Shown piece by piece: positions 45,128 to 54,359 of a stretch of DNA of 64,000 nucleotides (position 1 is its first letter; every line of letters begins with the position of its first letter). Source of the stretch: Neptunitalea lumnitzerae (GTDB lineage: Bacteria > Bacteroidota > Bacteroidia > Flavobacteriales > Flavobacteriaceae); contig NZ_BRVO01000001.1 of the NCBI RefSeq assembly GCF_027924185.1, forward strand, positions 62,001 to 126,000. The letters run 5' to 3'. The translations under genes were made by a program, and so were the position numbers. Below the pieces are notes generated by a model. It had not been told where the DNA came from and ran no database searches. It saw only the letters and a list, made by a program, of their open reading frames with translations.

Positions 45128-47356
45128 CTAAAAACGGTATACACAATAAGCCTTTACAAAAAATGGAGTTCCTGGTGTAAAGTGTATTTCTTCTACAGAA
45201 GTAGTTTCATTTTGCAATCTTGATTCTGTTGCAAATTGCGTTTCGTTCCAATCTACATCAAATAAATTCTGTATTTGAACACCTAAATCGAACTGTTTAA
45301 ACGTATATCCTACATTAAAATCTACAACCGTATAACCATCTGCTACTATAGAATTATCTTCATTTGCAGGTCTATCTCCTAAATATCTTAGGTTAAGCCC
45401 TCCATACATACCTGAATCGTGTTTTACATTAAGGCCACTAACCAATGTATATTCAGGAGCCAGCGGTATGTAATCTTCCCCCGTAGGTTCATCAATAGCT
45501 CGTGCTTTTGTATAGTTTGCATCTATATTCCAAAATAACCATTTTACAGGCTGGTATCGCACGCTTACATCTACTCCTTGTCTACTGGTTTTGCCACTAG
45601 GCTCTACAACACCAGCATCTCCAACATATACAAACTCTTGGTCTAAGTACAAATTCCAATATGCCATGTTTAAAAATATATTGGGCACAGGTTTCCATAT
45701 ATACCCTACATCTAAACCATAGGCACTTGGTAAAATTTTCTTTCCATCTTGTACCACTACCACCCTTGTATCGTTAGAGTGGAAACCTTTACCACTCTTT
45801 ACATAAGCTTGAAAATTATCGGTAGCGTTATAGAAAACATTTAGTTTAGGGCTTAGCGTACTTTCTGAAACCGCTTGCGTTTCATAATTGGTTTGCAAGT
45901 AATCGTTGTACTGAAAATTAAAATAATCGGCACGTAGCGACGGATTAATGATCCATCTTCCCATTTCAAAAGTTACGTTTACATAGCCCCCCATATTAGT
46001 TTCGTTAATATCACCTTGTTGTATATAATTCAAGGTTTCTGATCTATTAACTGTATGTGCCAACTCATTACCTGTACTTACATCATTACGTAAACTAAAA
46101 CCTGCCTGCCAATTGATGCGTGTATTATTAAATACCTTAGAATGATTATACTCGGTTTGTAAACCATATAAATTTCTACTTTCCTTTTGTTTAATCTGAT
46201 CACCGTTTATAGGGTCCTCCAAGAAAAAAGTAAAATTAGAATACAACTCAAAATCGTAGTGACTATAAAAAACGGTATTTTTTATAAAAGAATGTTCATC
46301 TAAAATCTTATCATAACGTATACTCAAATTGGTTCGGTCAGTAAGTCCACCTTCGGTATCGTCTATAGCTCCAAACCTACCAATAAGTCCGCTATCTACA
46401 GCACGCTGCGGTATTTGTCCAGAAGCATCCCAACTACTCGTAAAATGAGATAATAATACTTGTAATTTATCTTCCTCTGTAATATCACCTGTATATTTTG
46501 CAAATAAGTTGATTCTATTAAAGTTTTGAGAACTATCAAAATATCCATCAGTGGCTAAATACTCCGTAGCTACATAAGCATGATGATCATGTGTATTTAA
46601 TACATTAAACATCCCTAACAATCGCCACGAATCAAACTGACCACCCTCAAGCTTAACACTGCTGTTTTGTAATTGATTTTTAGTTGTAAAGTTTACATAA
46701 GCTGCTGTACTAAAATTACCTTTATCTGCATAATATGGTCCTTTTCCAAAATCAATATTATCAATGGTTTCCGGAATCACAAAATGCAAATCTGCATATC
46801 CCTGCCCATGAGCATGTGAAACCATATTTACTGGCATATCATCTACGGTTATAGCAATATCGGTTCCGTGGTCTAAGTCAAATCCTCTTAAAAACATCTG
46901 TTCCGATTTACCCCCACCTGCATGCTGACCAATAAAAAGTCCTGGTACTTTTCTAAGCACATCTTGCGAAGAATTTACCGGATTCATTTGTATATCTATA
47001 TCGGTAATTAAACGCAATGCATTTATCTTATTACCAATAGTAACCTCAGCTAGCTCAATATCTTTTTCCTTTACTACTACTACAAGTTTATCAAGAGAAG
47101 AAACTACCAATTTTTGCTCTGTATACCCCATTAATACAAATTGAAGTGTATCACCTATCTGTACATTGTTTAGCTCAAACACACCTTCTTCATTGGTATG
47201 TGCATGTGTATTCTTTTCCAGATTTAGAACATATACATTAGCTAAAGGATTTCTTTTGCTGTTGGTAACAACCCCAGTAAAAAGTTGCGCTAAGAGTGTA
47301 GATGGTACTAACAATACACCTACCACCATAAGTAGTTTGAAATAGAGATGGTTCAT
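45128..47356 (-). CDS. TonB-dependent outer membrane receptor
   Basis: 742 residues from the ATG at about 47356 (signal MNHLYFKLLMVVGVLLVP...LLAQ); an upstream TTG is rejected. A carboxypeptidase-regulatory-like domain (about 25-105) precedes a plug (DVLRKVPGLFIGQHAGGGK, FLRGFDLDHGTDIAITVDDMPVN) and a barrel with C-terminal FFVKAYCVYRF. The plug VNMVSHAHGQGYADLHF is histidine-rich. The next operon downstream encodes HupE, a possible metal transporter, so a metal or metallophore substrate is plausible but unproven. Length is as usual for siderophore-type receptors, shorter than SusC. Confidence 0.9.
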   Translation of the reverse strand: MNHLYFKLLMVVGVLLVPSTLLAQLFTGVVTNSKRNPLANVYVLNLEKNTHAHTNEEGVFELNNVQIGDTLQFVLMGYTEQKLVVSSLDKLVVVVKEKDIELAEVTIGNKINALRLITDIDIQMNPVNSSQDVLRKVPGLFIGQHAGGGKSEQMFLRGFDLDHGTDIAITVDDMPVNMVSHAHGQGYADLHFVIPETIDNIDFGKGPYYADKGNFSTAAYVNFTTKNQLQNSSVKLEGGQFDSWRLLGMFNVLNTHDHHAYVATEYLATDGYFDSSQNFNRINLFAKYTGDITEEDKLQVLLSHFTSSWDASGQIPQRAVDSGLIGRFGAIDDTEGGLTDRTNLSIRYDKILDEHSFIKNTVFYSHYDFELYSNFTFFLEDPINGDQIKQKESRNLYGLQTEYNHSKVFNNTRINWQAGFSLRNDVSTGNELAHTVNRSETLNYIQQGDINETNMGGYVNVTFEMGRWIINPSLRADYFNFQYNDYLQTNYETQAVSESTLSPKLNVFYNATDNFQAYVKSGKGFHSNDTRVVVVQDGKKILPSAYGLDVGYIWKPVPNIFLNMAYWNLYLDQEFVYVGDAGVVEPSGKTSRQGVDVSVRYQPVKWLFWNIDANYTKARAIDEPTGEDYIPLAPEYTLVSGLNVKHDSGMYGGLNLRYLGDRPANEDNSIVADGYTVVDFNVGYTFKQFDLGVQIQNLFDVDWNETQFATESRLQNETTSVEEIHFTPGTPFFVKAYCVYRF

Positions 47357-47475
47357 AAGACTGATTTTTTTCTTTTGAACCAAAAGTAAGATTAATCTTA
47401 ATTTAAGATTAATAAAAGAAGCTTTTTAACTTTTTTAAATAAGGAAACAAAAGGTAAAATTTAAAAAACCTTTGT

Positions 47476-47940
47476 CTACTTCTCTTCAGTAGCAGCTTTT
47501 ATTTTATCTGCTATTTCTGTAGCTAATTTACGCCCCCATAACTGGCCAATCTGTGATGATTCTTGCATAATCATAGGTGTTTTTTCCACAAGTTTTTTTC
47601 CAATATCAGAATTATAAAAAGCAATCAATTGGTCTAAGTCTTCCATGGTAAAATGCTTCTTATAAACAGGGGTTAACATGGCTACCAAATCTTCTAACGG
47701 TTGGTTTCTCAGATCATCTTTTACCGCTTCCAGCAGTTTTAATACACTATCGTTACCAGAATTCTGCTGTTCATACATTGCAAAAATATTCTCTATACTC
47801 GCTTTAAAAACAGCTTCGGTTCCTCCAACTTTTAAGAGCTCATGTACTTTAGCCTCATAGGCGACCGCGCTTTCTTCATTTTGAGCGCATACCCCTTGAA
47901 GAGTAACAATAATAAATAGTAGTAAAAAAACTTTTTTCAT
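47476..47940 (-). CDS. Secreted DUF2059 domain protein
   Basis: 154 residues. Signal peptide MKKVFLLLFIIVTLQGVCAQ, then a helical DUF2059 domain with VYKKHFTMEDLDQLIAFYNSDIGKKLVEKTPM, a highly characteristic pattern. Function of the family is unknown. Same strand as the OMP gene 19 bp upstream, so probably cotranscribed with it. Confidence 0.9.
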   Translation of the reverse strand: MKKVFLLLFIIVTLQGVCAQNEESAVAYEAKVHELLKVGGTEAVFKASIENIFAMYEQQNSGNDSVLKLLEAVKDDLRNQPLEDLVAMLTPVYKKHFTMEDLDQLIAFYNSDIGKKLVEKTPMIMQESSQIGQLWGRKLATEIADKIKAATEEK

Positions 47941-47959
47941 GCTGGGTTATTTTCTTCCT

Positions 47960-48631
47960 TTATAATAATCCGTATGTTAAACCTAATTGTACTACAGACG
48001 ATTTTAACTCGTCTCTAATCAATACACCATAGCTATAACGGGCACCTAATTTTAGTTTTTTAGTCAAATAGAAACCTGCATCAAGGTTTAAGTTTAAACC
48101 CAACTTATCCCTATCCTCTTCCTCGTAAAAATCTTCTACATCTACACCATCTAAGTTAATATCCATTCCTTCAATAGCTGCGGTGGCATCCATAGACCTA
48201 TCAAGAGCATAGGATATCTGTGGACCAATAGCTACATCAAACCTGCTCAGTTTTAGGCGAAACATTAAAGGGGCAGCAACTATCATTTCTGTAGCTTGCA
48301 CATTTACTTCACCATTAATTGTAATAGGTATTTGATAATCTAATAAGTCTAATAAATCATTTACATCACCATCGGCACTTGCTGTTTGGTAAGAAAATAA
48401 AAGCTCTGGAGCAAAACTTAGCTTTACCCCTACAGGCACACTTACAAAAGCACCTGCATAAAAACCAAAACCACCATCATAATCAGCATAAATATCTCTG
48501 TCGCCCACATACTTATAAGTAGCATAATTACCACCTGCAGTAAATCCGAAATCTAAACCGTCTTGGGCTTGGAGGGTTAATGTTGAAAATAGTCCGAAAA
48601 AAGCGCAAATGTTAAGTAGTATTTTTTTCAT
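47960..48631 (-). CDS. Porin-family outer membrane beta-barrel protein (OmpW/PorT-like)
   Basis: 223 residues. Signal peptide MKKILLNICAFFGLFSTLTLQAQ, then an eight-strand type barrel: DFGFTAGGNYATYKY, GAFVSVPVGVKLSFAPELLFSYQ, LNLDAGFYLTKKLKLGARYSYG and a C-terminal LGLTYGLL. This is the common Bacteroidota outer membrane beta-barrel (PF13568-type). Function unknown. It lies upstream of and close to DUF2059 on the same strand. Confidence 0.87.
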   Translation of the reverse strand: MKKILLNICAFFGLFSTLTLQAQDGLDFGFTAGGNYATYKYVGDRDIYADYDGGFGFYAGAFVSVPVGVKLSFAPELLFSYQTASADGDVNDLLDLLDYQIPITINGEVNVQATEMIVAAPLMFRLKLSRFDVAIGPQISYALDRSMDATAAIEGMDINLDGVDVEDFYEEEDRDKLGLNLNLDAGFYLTKKLKLGARYSYGVLIRDELKSSVVQLGLTYGLL

Positions 48632-48763
48632 GAAGTTAAGTAGTTAGTTAGTAATTATTTTGGTTGGTTAAACGTAAAAATAATCATTCTGTAAGAATAA
48701 ACTACACCACTGTTAAAAATTAGGAACTTCATAAAAACTCCCCATAAAAATTACACATAAAAA

Positions 48764-48786
48764 ACCCCGAAACAATATTTCGGGGT
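48764..48786 (-). terminator. Terminator after the small cysteine-rich gene
   Basis: ACCCCGAAA (48764-48772) pairs with TTTCGGGGT (48778-48786); on the minus strand it is followed by TTTTTT. Lies 24 bp after the gene stop. Confidence 0.85.
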
Positions 48787-48809
48787 ATTACTCTTATTTT
48801 CTTATATAC

Positions 48810-49055
48810 TTACGAGGCTACTCTGGGGTTCCAAACCGTACAAAGCATTCCTTCGCTTGCCTTCTTAGGATGTGCACAATTATCTGTTTGAAATTTAGAA
48901 CATTTCAAACAATCTGAATCTCTATGTAATACCGCTCTAAACTCATACGCATTACACACCTGATTTTCACTAGTAACTATTTCTTGTACGCTACACAACT
49001 GCCCGTTTACATGATGTTCACAGTTACCACAACATTCTGCTAATTTAATTTCCAT
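48810..49055 (-). CDS. Small cysteine-rich protein, probably metal binding
   Basis: 81 residues from ATG 49053-49055 (start of MEIKLAECCGNCEHH); a longer frame to 49130 would put a hydrophobic stretch ahead and is less likely. Nine cysteines, including CCGNC and CLKCSKF, suggest one or two zinc or iron-sulphur sites. No signal peptide, so cytoplasmic. No family recognised. It is followed by a clear terminator, which supports it being a real transcription unit. Confidence 0.65.
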   Translation of the reverse strand: MEIKLAECCGNCEHHVNGQLCSVQEIVTSENQVCNAYEFRAVLHRDSDCLKCSKFQTDNCAHPKKASEGMLCTVWNPRVAS

Positions 49056-49174
49056 AACGCTACTTTTTATATTTTCATTTAAAATACACAAAAGAGCACT
49101 CAAAAACAATCTTAAAACACTATTAACCAATCATTTATAATTAGATTAATTATAAACAAATAATCATTGTCCTA

Positions 49175-49705
49175 TTATACACCAAGAATTTTAGCATCTA
49201 CAAAAAAGGTAGAGTTTACAGTAATGTAATGGTCAGAAGATATTAACTCATCAGTAGTAGTTGTAAGTTGTAGACTAAACTCATCTTTTTTAATATACTC
49301 CTTAATATCTTCATTGGTTGTATCCAATTCTAAAAACACGGTACCATCATTAGCTATGTTTTCTTTCCAGGCTATTTTCATATCCGCAAGACCATCTGCA
49401 GCAATAAACACTTCAATATCTGTTAAAAAATTAAAATTACCATCAACCGGGTTGGTAAGCGTTAACGTTAATTTGGTTAACTTAATTTCTTCAACAAGGT
49501 CTTTTCTTGTATCATTAACCTCAAAAGTTGACTCAGAATTGGTAGTCATCTGCGGAGTATTGATGGTAAATGGCAAATTAACTACCGAAGAAGCTGGTAT
49601 TACCACTTCCTCTTCAAAGTCCATATTAAATTGGGTTAAATCATCTATTACATCACAGCTTGTTATACATATAACAACTGCAAAAAGCAGTAAGATTTTT
49701 TTCAT
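49175..49705 (-). CDS. Lipoprotein of unknown function
   Basis: 176 residues. Lipobox region LLLFAVVICITSC at about residue 16, then an acidic start (DVIDDLTQFNMDFEEE) and a beta-rich domain (LTKLTLTLTNPVDGNFNFLTDIEVFI). It resembles small Bacteroidota lipoproteins with a late-embryogenesis or beta-sandwich fold; I cannot name a family. Standing alone between the cysteine-rich gene and a divergent peptidase gene. Confidence 0.75.
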   Translation of the reverse strand: MKKILLLFAVVICITSCDVIDDLTQFNMDFEEEVVIPASSVVNLPFTINTPQMTTNSESTFEVNDTRKDLVEEIKLTKLTLTLTNPVDGNFNFLTDIEVFIAADGLADMKIAWKENIANDGTVFLELDTTNEDIKEYIKKDEFSLQLTTTTDELISSDHYITVNSTFFVDAKILGV

Positions 49706-49852
49706 TATTTAGGAAAATTTGGGGTTTACTATTTATCTATATAAAATCTAAACTATTGTTTTTTATTCATATTCCCTAATTTTCATATTCCTTTAACCCT
49801 TTTTAAGAAGCCACTAATACAAGCTTGTAAACAAATTTTGTAATTTGAAATT

Positions 49853-50407
49853 ATGAATCATAAGACTATAAATAATAAAAAAATACCTGAAACAATTTTA
49901 GAGGAGGCTTTAATTGCATTATCACATTACCCTGAACTAAAGGATGTTTCTATAGAGTTTAGGTTTAAAAAGAATATTAAAAAATCTTTTATGCAAGCAC
50001 AACCTAAATTCAGTTCATTATTATCATCTAGAAGAAAAAGAAAGTATTTCATTTTTATGAATACTCGCTTACACATAGATGGGGAAGATATTACGGTTAC
50101 AGATGTACCAAAAGAAGTATTGGTAGGTTGGCTAGGACATGAACTAGGTCATGTGATGGATTATTTAAACCGTAATACTTGGAATTTGATTGTATTTGGA
50201 TTGAAGTATATTTTTATAGGCAAACATATTCAAGAAGCAGAGCGCGCAGCAGATACCTTTGCCATACAGCATGGCATGGTAAATTATATATTAGCTACCA
50301 AAAATTTCATATTAAATCATGCTAATATATCTCCGGAATACAAGGCACGTATTAAACGTTTATACTTGTCTCCCGAAGATATTATGCAATTGGTGAATGA
50401 GTCTTAA
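49853..50407 (+). CDS. Zinc metallopeptidase-like protein with HELGH motif
   Basis: 184 residues, no signal peptide. GWLGHELGHVMDYLNR near residues 92-107 contains the HExxH zinc motif; the following EAERAADTFAIQHGM supplies a plausible third ligand, as in M48 or SprT-like peptidases. A hydrophobic stretch (LIVFGLKYIFIGK) follows the motif, so membrane association is possible. Its stop codon overlaps the stop of the convergent gene on the minus strand (palindromic GTCTTAAGAC at 50401-50410). Enzyme class is likely; substrate unknown. Confidence 0.75.
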   Translation: MNHKTINNKKIPETILEEALIALSHYPELKDVSIEFRFKKNIKKSFMQAQPKFSSLLSSRRKRKYFIFMNTRLHIDGEDITVTDVPKEVLVGWLGHELGHVMDYLNRNTWNLIVFGLKYIFIGKHIQEAERAADTFAIQHGMVNYILATKNFILNHANISPEYKARIKRLYLSPEDIMQLVNES

Positions 50408-51939
50408 GACTTCACCAATTGCTTTACAAAATCTTCCCATTTCGCAAATTTCTCTTCATTCATAACACGCTCCATTTTTACTTGCCCTCCTTTTTTCTTG
50501 TTATGGTTACTCCATTCATGAAAAACTTCAGTATTTACTTTGGTTACTTTTACACCTTTAAGCGCCTTACTACGTGCTACACCATAATTTTTATTAGCGT
50601 CTTTTAAAGCACTATCTAAAGCTTCTGCCAAAGTTGTTTCGTCTGGTGCATTTACAGAGTTGGTTCCTAAATACCAATGATGGTGAAATTCTCCATCAAT
50701 TCTAACTGCTGCCAAGGTAAACTCTGGTATTTCTATGTCATATTTTTCTTCTAATGCATTCACAGCATCATTCATTTTATTTACAGAAAGTTGAGACCCC
50801 ACAACGTTTAAGAAAAACTTGGTTCTACCTGTAATTTTAATTTCAGCTCTTTCTACATCGGTAAATTTAATGGTATCCCCAATTAGGTATCGCCACAAAC
50901 CAGAAACAGTACTAATTAGTAAAATATAATCTTTTTCAGGTTCTACTTCATCTAATGTAATTACTGGAGCATTATTATCTATAGAACCATCTTCATTAAT
51001 ATATTCCGCCTTAAATGGTACAAACTCAAAATAAATACCATTCCCTGTAATTAACTTCATTGCTGTAGTTTCAGGGCGTTGCTGACAAGCAATAAATCCT
51101 TCTGAAGCAAGGTATGTGTCAATTATGGTAATAGGATGCGCTAATAACGCGTTAAAACTCTTCTCATAAGCATCAAAGGCTACCCCGCCACTTGTATATA
51201 CTTGTAAATTGGGCCAAACATCATGAATTGTGTCTACATTATGGTATTCTATAACCTTTTTCATCATTAATTCCATCCAAGATGGTATTCCACTTAAAGC
51301 TCCAATATCCCAATTCTTGGCATTCTCTGCTATCCTTTGTACACGCTCATCCCAATCATCTATTTTTGCAATATCTTCTCCTGGTTTATAATATCCTTTA
51401 AACCAAAACGGAATATTACTGGCACTAATACCACTAATCTCGCCTTCTAAATGTCCGTCTTTTTCTGTTAGATCTGTAGAGCTACCCAACATCATTATTT
51501 CTTTCTCAAAAAAGTCTACCGGCATATCAAAATTAGCCAAAGCTCCCACCTGTGTAATCCCTGCTTTTTTAATTGAGTCTACCATTTCATCGGTTACCGG
51601 AATGCGTTTGCTTTTTTTACCTGTAGTACCAGAGCTCAAAGCATAGTAAGAAGGTATTCCCGGCCACGTAACATCACGCTCCCCTTCATGATATCTATAC
51701 CACCATTCACGGTTCATTTGGTGATATTCAAAATAAGGCACTTTCTCTGCAAATGCCTTTTCTATATTTTCGCTTGCTAAAATACTTTCAAAATCGTAGT
51801 GCTTTCCAAAGGCAGTATCTTTAGCAGTTTCTAATAAATGTTGTAGTGTTTCTTGCTGTTCCTCAACAGGATGTGATTCTGGAGTTACCTTATCTTTAAT
51901 ATCAATAAGTCCCTTTATAATAGATCCAAAAAATGACAT
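50404..51939 (-). CDS. GH3-auxin-responsive-promoter family protein (acyl-adenylate/amido synthetase fold)
   Basis: 511 residues. The GH3 family (named after a plant auxin-responsive gene, unrelated to glycoside hydrolase family 3) is an ANL-like adenylating enzyme. Landmarks: YYALSSGTTGKKSKRIPVT near 90-108 (ATP motif), VYTSGGVAFDAY, IDTYLASEGFIACQQ, LISTVSGLWRYLIGDTIKF, ITGRTKFFLNVVGSQLSVNKM (hinge and C-terminal domain), FHEWSNHNKKKGGQVKMERV near the end. In plants these conjugate amino acids to acyl groups; in flavobacteria the substrate is unknown. Start is ATG 51937-51939. Monocistronic. Confidence 0.92.
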   Translation of the reverse strand: MSFFGSIIKGLIDIKDKVTPESHPVEEQQETLQHLLETAKDTAFGKHYDFESILASENIEKAFAEKVPYFEYHQMNREWWYRYHEGERDVTWPGIPSYYALSSGTTGKKSKRIPVTDEMVDSIKKAGITQVGALANFDMPVDFFEKEIMMLGSSTDLTEKDGHLEGEISGISASNIPFWFKGYYKPGEDIAKIDDWDERVQRIAENAKNWDIGALSGIPSWMELMMKKVIEYHNVDTIHDVWPNLQVYTSGGVAFDAYEKSFNALLAHPITIIDTYLASEGFIACQQRPETTAMKLITGNGIYFEFVPFKAEYINEDGSIDNNAPVITLDEVEPEKDYILLISTVSGLWRYLIGDTIKFTDVERAEIKITGRTKFFLNVVGSQLSVNKMNDAVNALEEKYDIEIPEFTLAAVRIDGEFHHHWYLGTNSVNAPDETTLAEALDSALKDANKNYGVARSKALKGVKVTKVNTEVFHEWSNHNKKKGGQVKMERVMNEEKFAKWEDFVKQLVKS

Positions 51940-52027
51940 AGTTATAGCTTTTAAGTTTCTTTATAAAGTTACTCTTAACCAGCCAACTATTGAATTAAAG
52001 AAATACTAATAAAAGCTAAAAAGTTGT

Positions 52028-52139
52028 AAAAATTACTGTCCAATTTCTTGGGCATTGAACTCGGTTAACTCACCATCCTCAAAACCGGCGGTAATTTCAA
52101 TAGGGTTGCAACATACCTCGCAGTCTTCTACGTAGGTTT
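52028..52139 (-). pseudogene. Truncated 3' copy of the CPXCG gene (left target duplicate of the RM insertion)
   Basis: 110 of 112 bases are identical to 54248-54359. Read on the minus strand it encodes TYVEDCEVCCNPIEI and on to the same C-terminal QEIGQ and stop, but has no start. Both differences are at third codon positions (TGC/TGT and GGT/GGA) and are silent. It is the left end of the duplicated target. Confidence 0.85.
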
Positions 52140-52230
52140 AAAAAATTTCAAAACTTCTAAAATTTATTTCTTATAATTAAAATATTTAGCTTTAATTTGT
52201 AACCCTTGTATAAGGTTAAATAAGTTGGTT

Positions 52231-53469
52231 ATGAAAAAATACCTATCACTTTCTGAAACTGCCGAGATGTTCAACAAAAGTAAAGAAACTTTAAGAAGAT
52301 GGGATAAAGAAGGCATTTTAAAGGCAGTTAGAGAGCCAGTATCTAATTATAGAGTCTACAAAAAAGAAGATATAGAAACATTATTAGGAAATTTCTTAGA
52401 TGATATAGAAGAAGACAATACAACAAATTATGTTGAACCTGAAAATGAATACTCTGTCCTTGAGCTATTTGCAGGTGCAGGCGGACTAGCAATAGGATTA
52501 GAAAAAGCAGGTATTAAGTGTACTGCATTGAATGAGATTGATAAATGGGCTTGCCAAACTCTACGTAAAAATCGACCTTTATGGAATGTTTTAGAGGGTG
52601 ATATAAAGGACTTCAATTTTAGCCATTTAAAGGGATCAATAGACGTAGTAACAGGCGGGTTCCCTTGCCAGGCTTTTAGTTATGCAGGGAAAAAGCTAGG
52701 TCTTAAAGATGCAAGAGGTACACTATTTTATGAATTTGCAAGAGTAGTAAATGAAGTTAAACCGAATATTTGCATAGGGGAAAATGTAAGAGGTTTGCTC
52801 AGCCATGAAAAAGGTAAAACACTTCAAGGTATGATTTCTATTCTTGACGAAATTGGGTATAGGGTTGCTCCTATTAAAGTTTTGAAAGCTATAAATTATA
52901 AAGTTCCACAAAAAAGGGAACGTCTAATTTTAGTTGGTGTTAGAAAAGATATTGAAATCGAATACAATTATCCTACTCCATATAGAAAAATCTATAATTT
53001 AGAAGACGCTCTAAAAAAAGGAAGTTTATACAAATGTGATGTACCAAAGTCAGATGGTGCAAAATATCCTGAATATAAAAAAGAAGTTCTAGACTTGGTT
53101 CCACCAAAAGGTTATTGGAGAGATTTGCCATTAGATATTCAAAAAAAATATATGGGAGGAAGCTTTCATCTTGGAGGAGGAAAAACTGGTATGGCACGAA
53201 GAATAGGATGGGATGAGCCATCACTAACTCTAACATGTAGTCCCGCACAAAAACAAACTGAAAGGTGTCATCCTGAAGAAACTAGACCATTTACAGTTCG
53301 TGAATATGCCCGAATCCAAACTTTTCCAGATGAATGGGAATTTTCGGGCTCAGTTGCTCAACAATACAAACAAATTGGCAATGCTGTTCCTGTTAACTTG
53401 GGCAAAGAAATAGGATATTCTATAATTAAATTTCTTAACGAATATTATAATTCATCAAAACCTAAATAA
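52231..53469 (+). CDS. C5-cytosine DNA methyltransferase with N-terminal MerR-like HTH (predicted GGNCC)
   Basis: 412 residues from ATG 52231; the TTG six bases earlier is not needed. Residues 1-58 are a MerR/excisionase-type winged helix (YLSLSETAEMFNKSKETLRR, then YRVYKKEDIETLL). The methyltransferase follows: motif I VLELFAGAGGLAIG, motif IV GGFPCQAFSYAG (catalytic Cys near 145), motif VI ENVRG, motif VIII QKRERLILVGVR, a variable target region, and motifs IX-X (TFPDEWEF, QIGNAVPVNLGKEI). The partner is the convergent Eco47II-type nuclease, overlapping at the 3' ends by 25 bp. GGNCC is inferred from that nuclease family. The fused HTH probably controls its own or the nuclease promoter. Confidence 0.93.
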   Translation: MKKYLSLSETAEMFNKSKETLRRWDKEGILKAVREPVSNYRVYKKEDIETLLGNFLDDIEEDNTTNYVEPENEYSVLELFAGAGGLAIGLEKAGIKCTALNEIDKWACQTLRKNRPLWNVLEGDIKDFNFSHLKGSIDVVTGGFPCQAFSYAGKKLGLKDARGTLFYEFARVVNEVKPNICIGENVRGLLSHEKGKTLQGMISILDEIGYRVAPIKVLKAINYKVPQKRERLILVGVRKDIEIEYNYPTPYRKIYNLEDALKKGSLYKCDVPKSDGAKYPEYKKEVLDLVPPKGYWRDLPLDIQKKYMGGSFHLGGGKTGMARRIGWDEPSLTLTCSPAQKQTERCHPEETRPFTVREYARIQTFPDEWEFSGSVAQQYKQIGNAVPVNLGKEIGYSIIKFLNEYYNSSKPK

Positions 53470-54209
53470 TAACTATAATTTTCAAAAGTAATTTGGTCAA
53501 GAATAGTTCGCTCACTATTCTCTATACCTTCTTTGATTTCCGAAATAGCAGAATTATCATTATTCTGCTTATCGGTTTTTGCTGTTATCAAAAAATCATC
53601 AATTGCTATCGGCAAAGCCTTATATAGTTCATACAATGCTTTTTCTCTTCCCGTAAGCAATGAATAAAATTGATCTCCAGAAATTTTGAAAACTCTACTA
53701 TGACTATATTCTTTACCATTGATATCACCCACCCAGTGTTCACTAAAACTATTTTTAGCTAAAATTTGCACCCAATAACATTTAGCCTTCTTATAATCAT
53801 CTGCATATCTTGCAAGTTTTTGAAAAAGCGCCTCTGCAGAACTACTATTCATTGTATTATGCTTATTTTTTATATCAGCAAACAATGTATCATCATTCGC
53901 TTTTATATCAAAACCACTTAAATTACCTTTCTCATATCCAGATATCCCTCCCAAAACTTCTTCATGAAAAGTACCAATTGAATTATTAATCGACTTATCA
54001 ACTTGTCTAAGTATTTCTGCTTCAATAATCTTTTCCTGATTAAGATTATTGAATTTTGAATCAAATGTCAATTTAATCGTATCTACTTTATTACTGTAAA
54101 GCTTCTTTTTGGATATCTTTTCCTTAGCTTTTACATACGATTTATGCAGATTTGATATACAATTAAGCAAATGTTCATCTGAGATAAACTCTACATATTT
54201 ATTTTTCAT
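53445..54209 (-). CDS. Type II restriction endonuclease, Eco47II family (predicted GGNCC)
   Basis: 254 residues, soluble. The core GTFHEEVLGGISGYEKG, GFDIKANDDTLFADIKNKHNTMNSSSAEAL is typical of the Eco47II/Sau96I family; the D...(D/E)xK catalytic residues are probably in GFDIKAND and FADIKNK (PD-ExK type). Family members recognise GGNCC; this is a family inference. It is convergent with the methyltransferase, with which it shares 25 bp at the stop ends. The right target duplicate begins 38 bp upstream of its start. Confidence 0.9.
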   Translation of the reverse strand: MKNKYVEFISDEHLLNCISNLHKSYVKAKEKISKKKLYSNKVDTIKLTFDSKFNNLNQEKIIEAEILRQVDKSINNSIGTFHEEVLGGISGYEKGNLSGFDIKANDDTLFADIKNKHNTMNSSSAEALFQKLARYADDYKKAKCYWVQILAKNSFSEHWVGDINGKEYSHSRVFKISGDQFYSLLTGREKALYELYKALPIAIDDFLITAKTDKQNNDNSAISEIKEGIENSERTILDQITFENYSYYLGFDEL

Positions 54210-54247
54210 ACGGTAATATTAAGATTTCTCTTTATTTGTAAATATAA

Positions 54248-54359
54248 AAAAATTACTGTCCAATTTCTTGGGCATTGAACTCGGTTAACTCTCCATCCTC
54301 AAAACCGGCGGTAATTTCAATAGGGTTGCAACATACCTCACAGTCTTCTACGTAGGTTT
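54248..54359. repeat. Right copy of the 112-bp target duplication flanking the RM cassette
   Basis: 110/112 identical to 52028-52139; the differences are at 54292 (T versus A) and 54340 (A versus G). It covers the last two thirds of the intact CPXCG gene plus its stop. Confidence 0.88.

Noticed and set aside
50404-51939. Plant-type auxin signalling protein
   Set aside because: GH3 here is only a family name for an adenylating fold; nothing indicates auxin as substrate in this bacterium.
52028-52139. Short functional CPXCG paralogue
   Set aside because: No start codon or N-terminal CPYC motif; it is a truncated duplicate created with the RM insertion.
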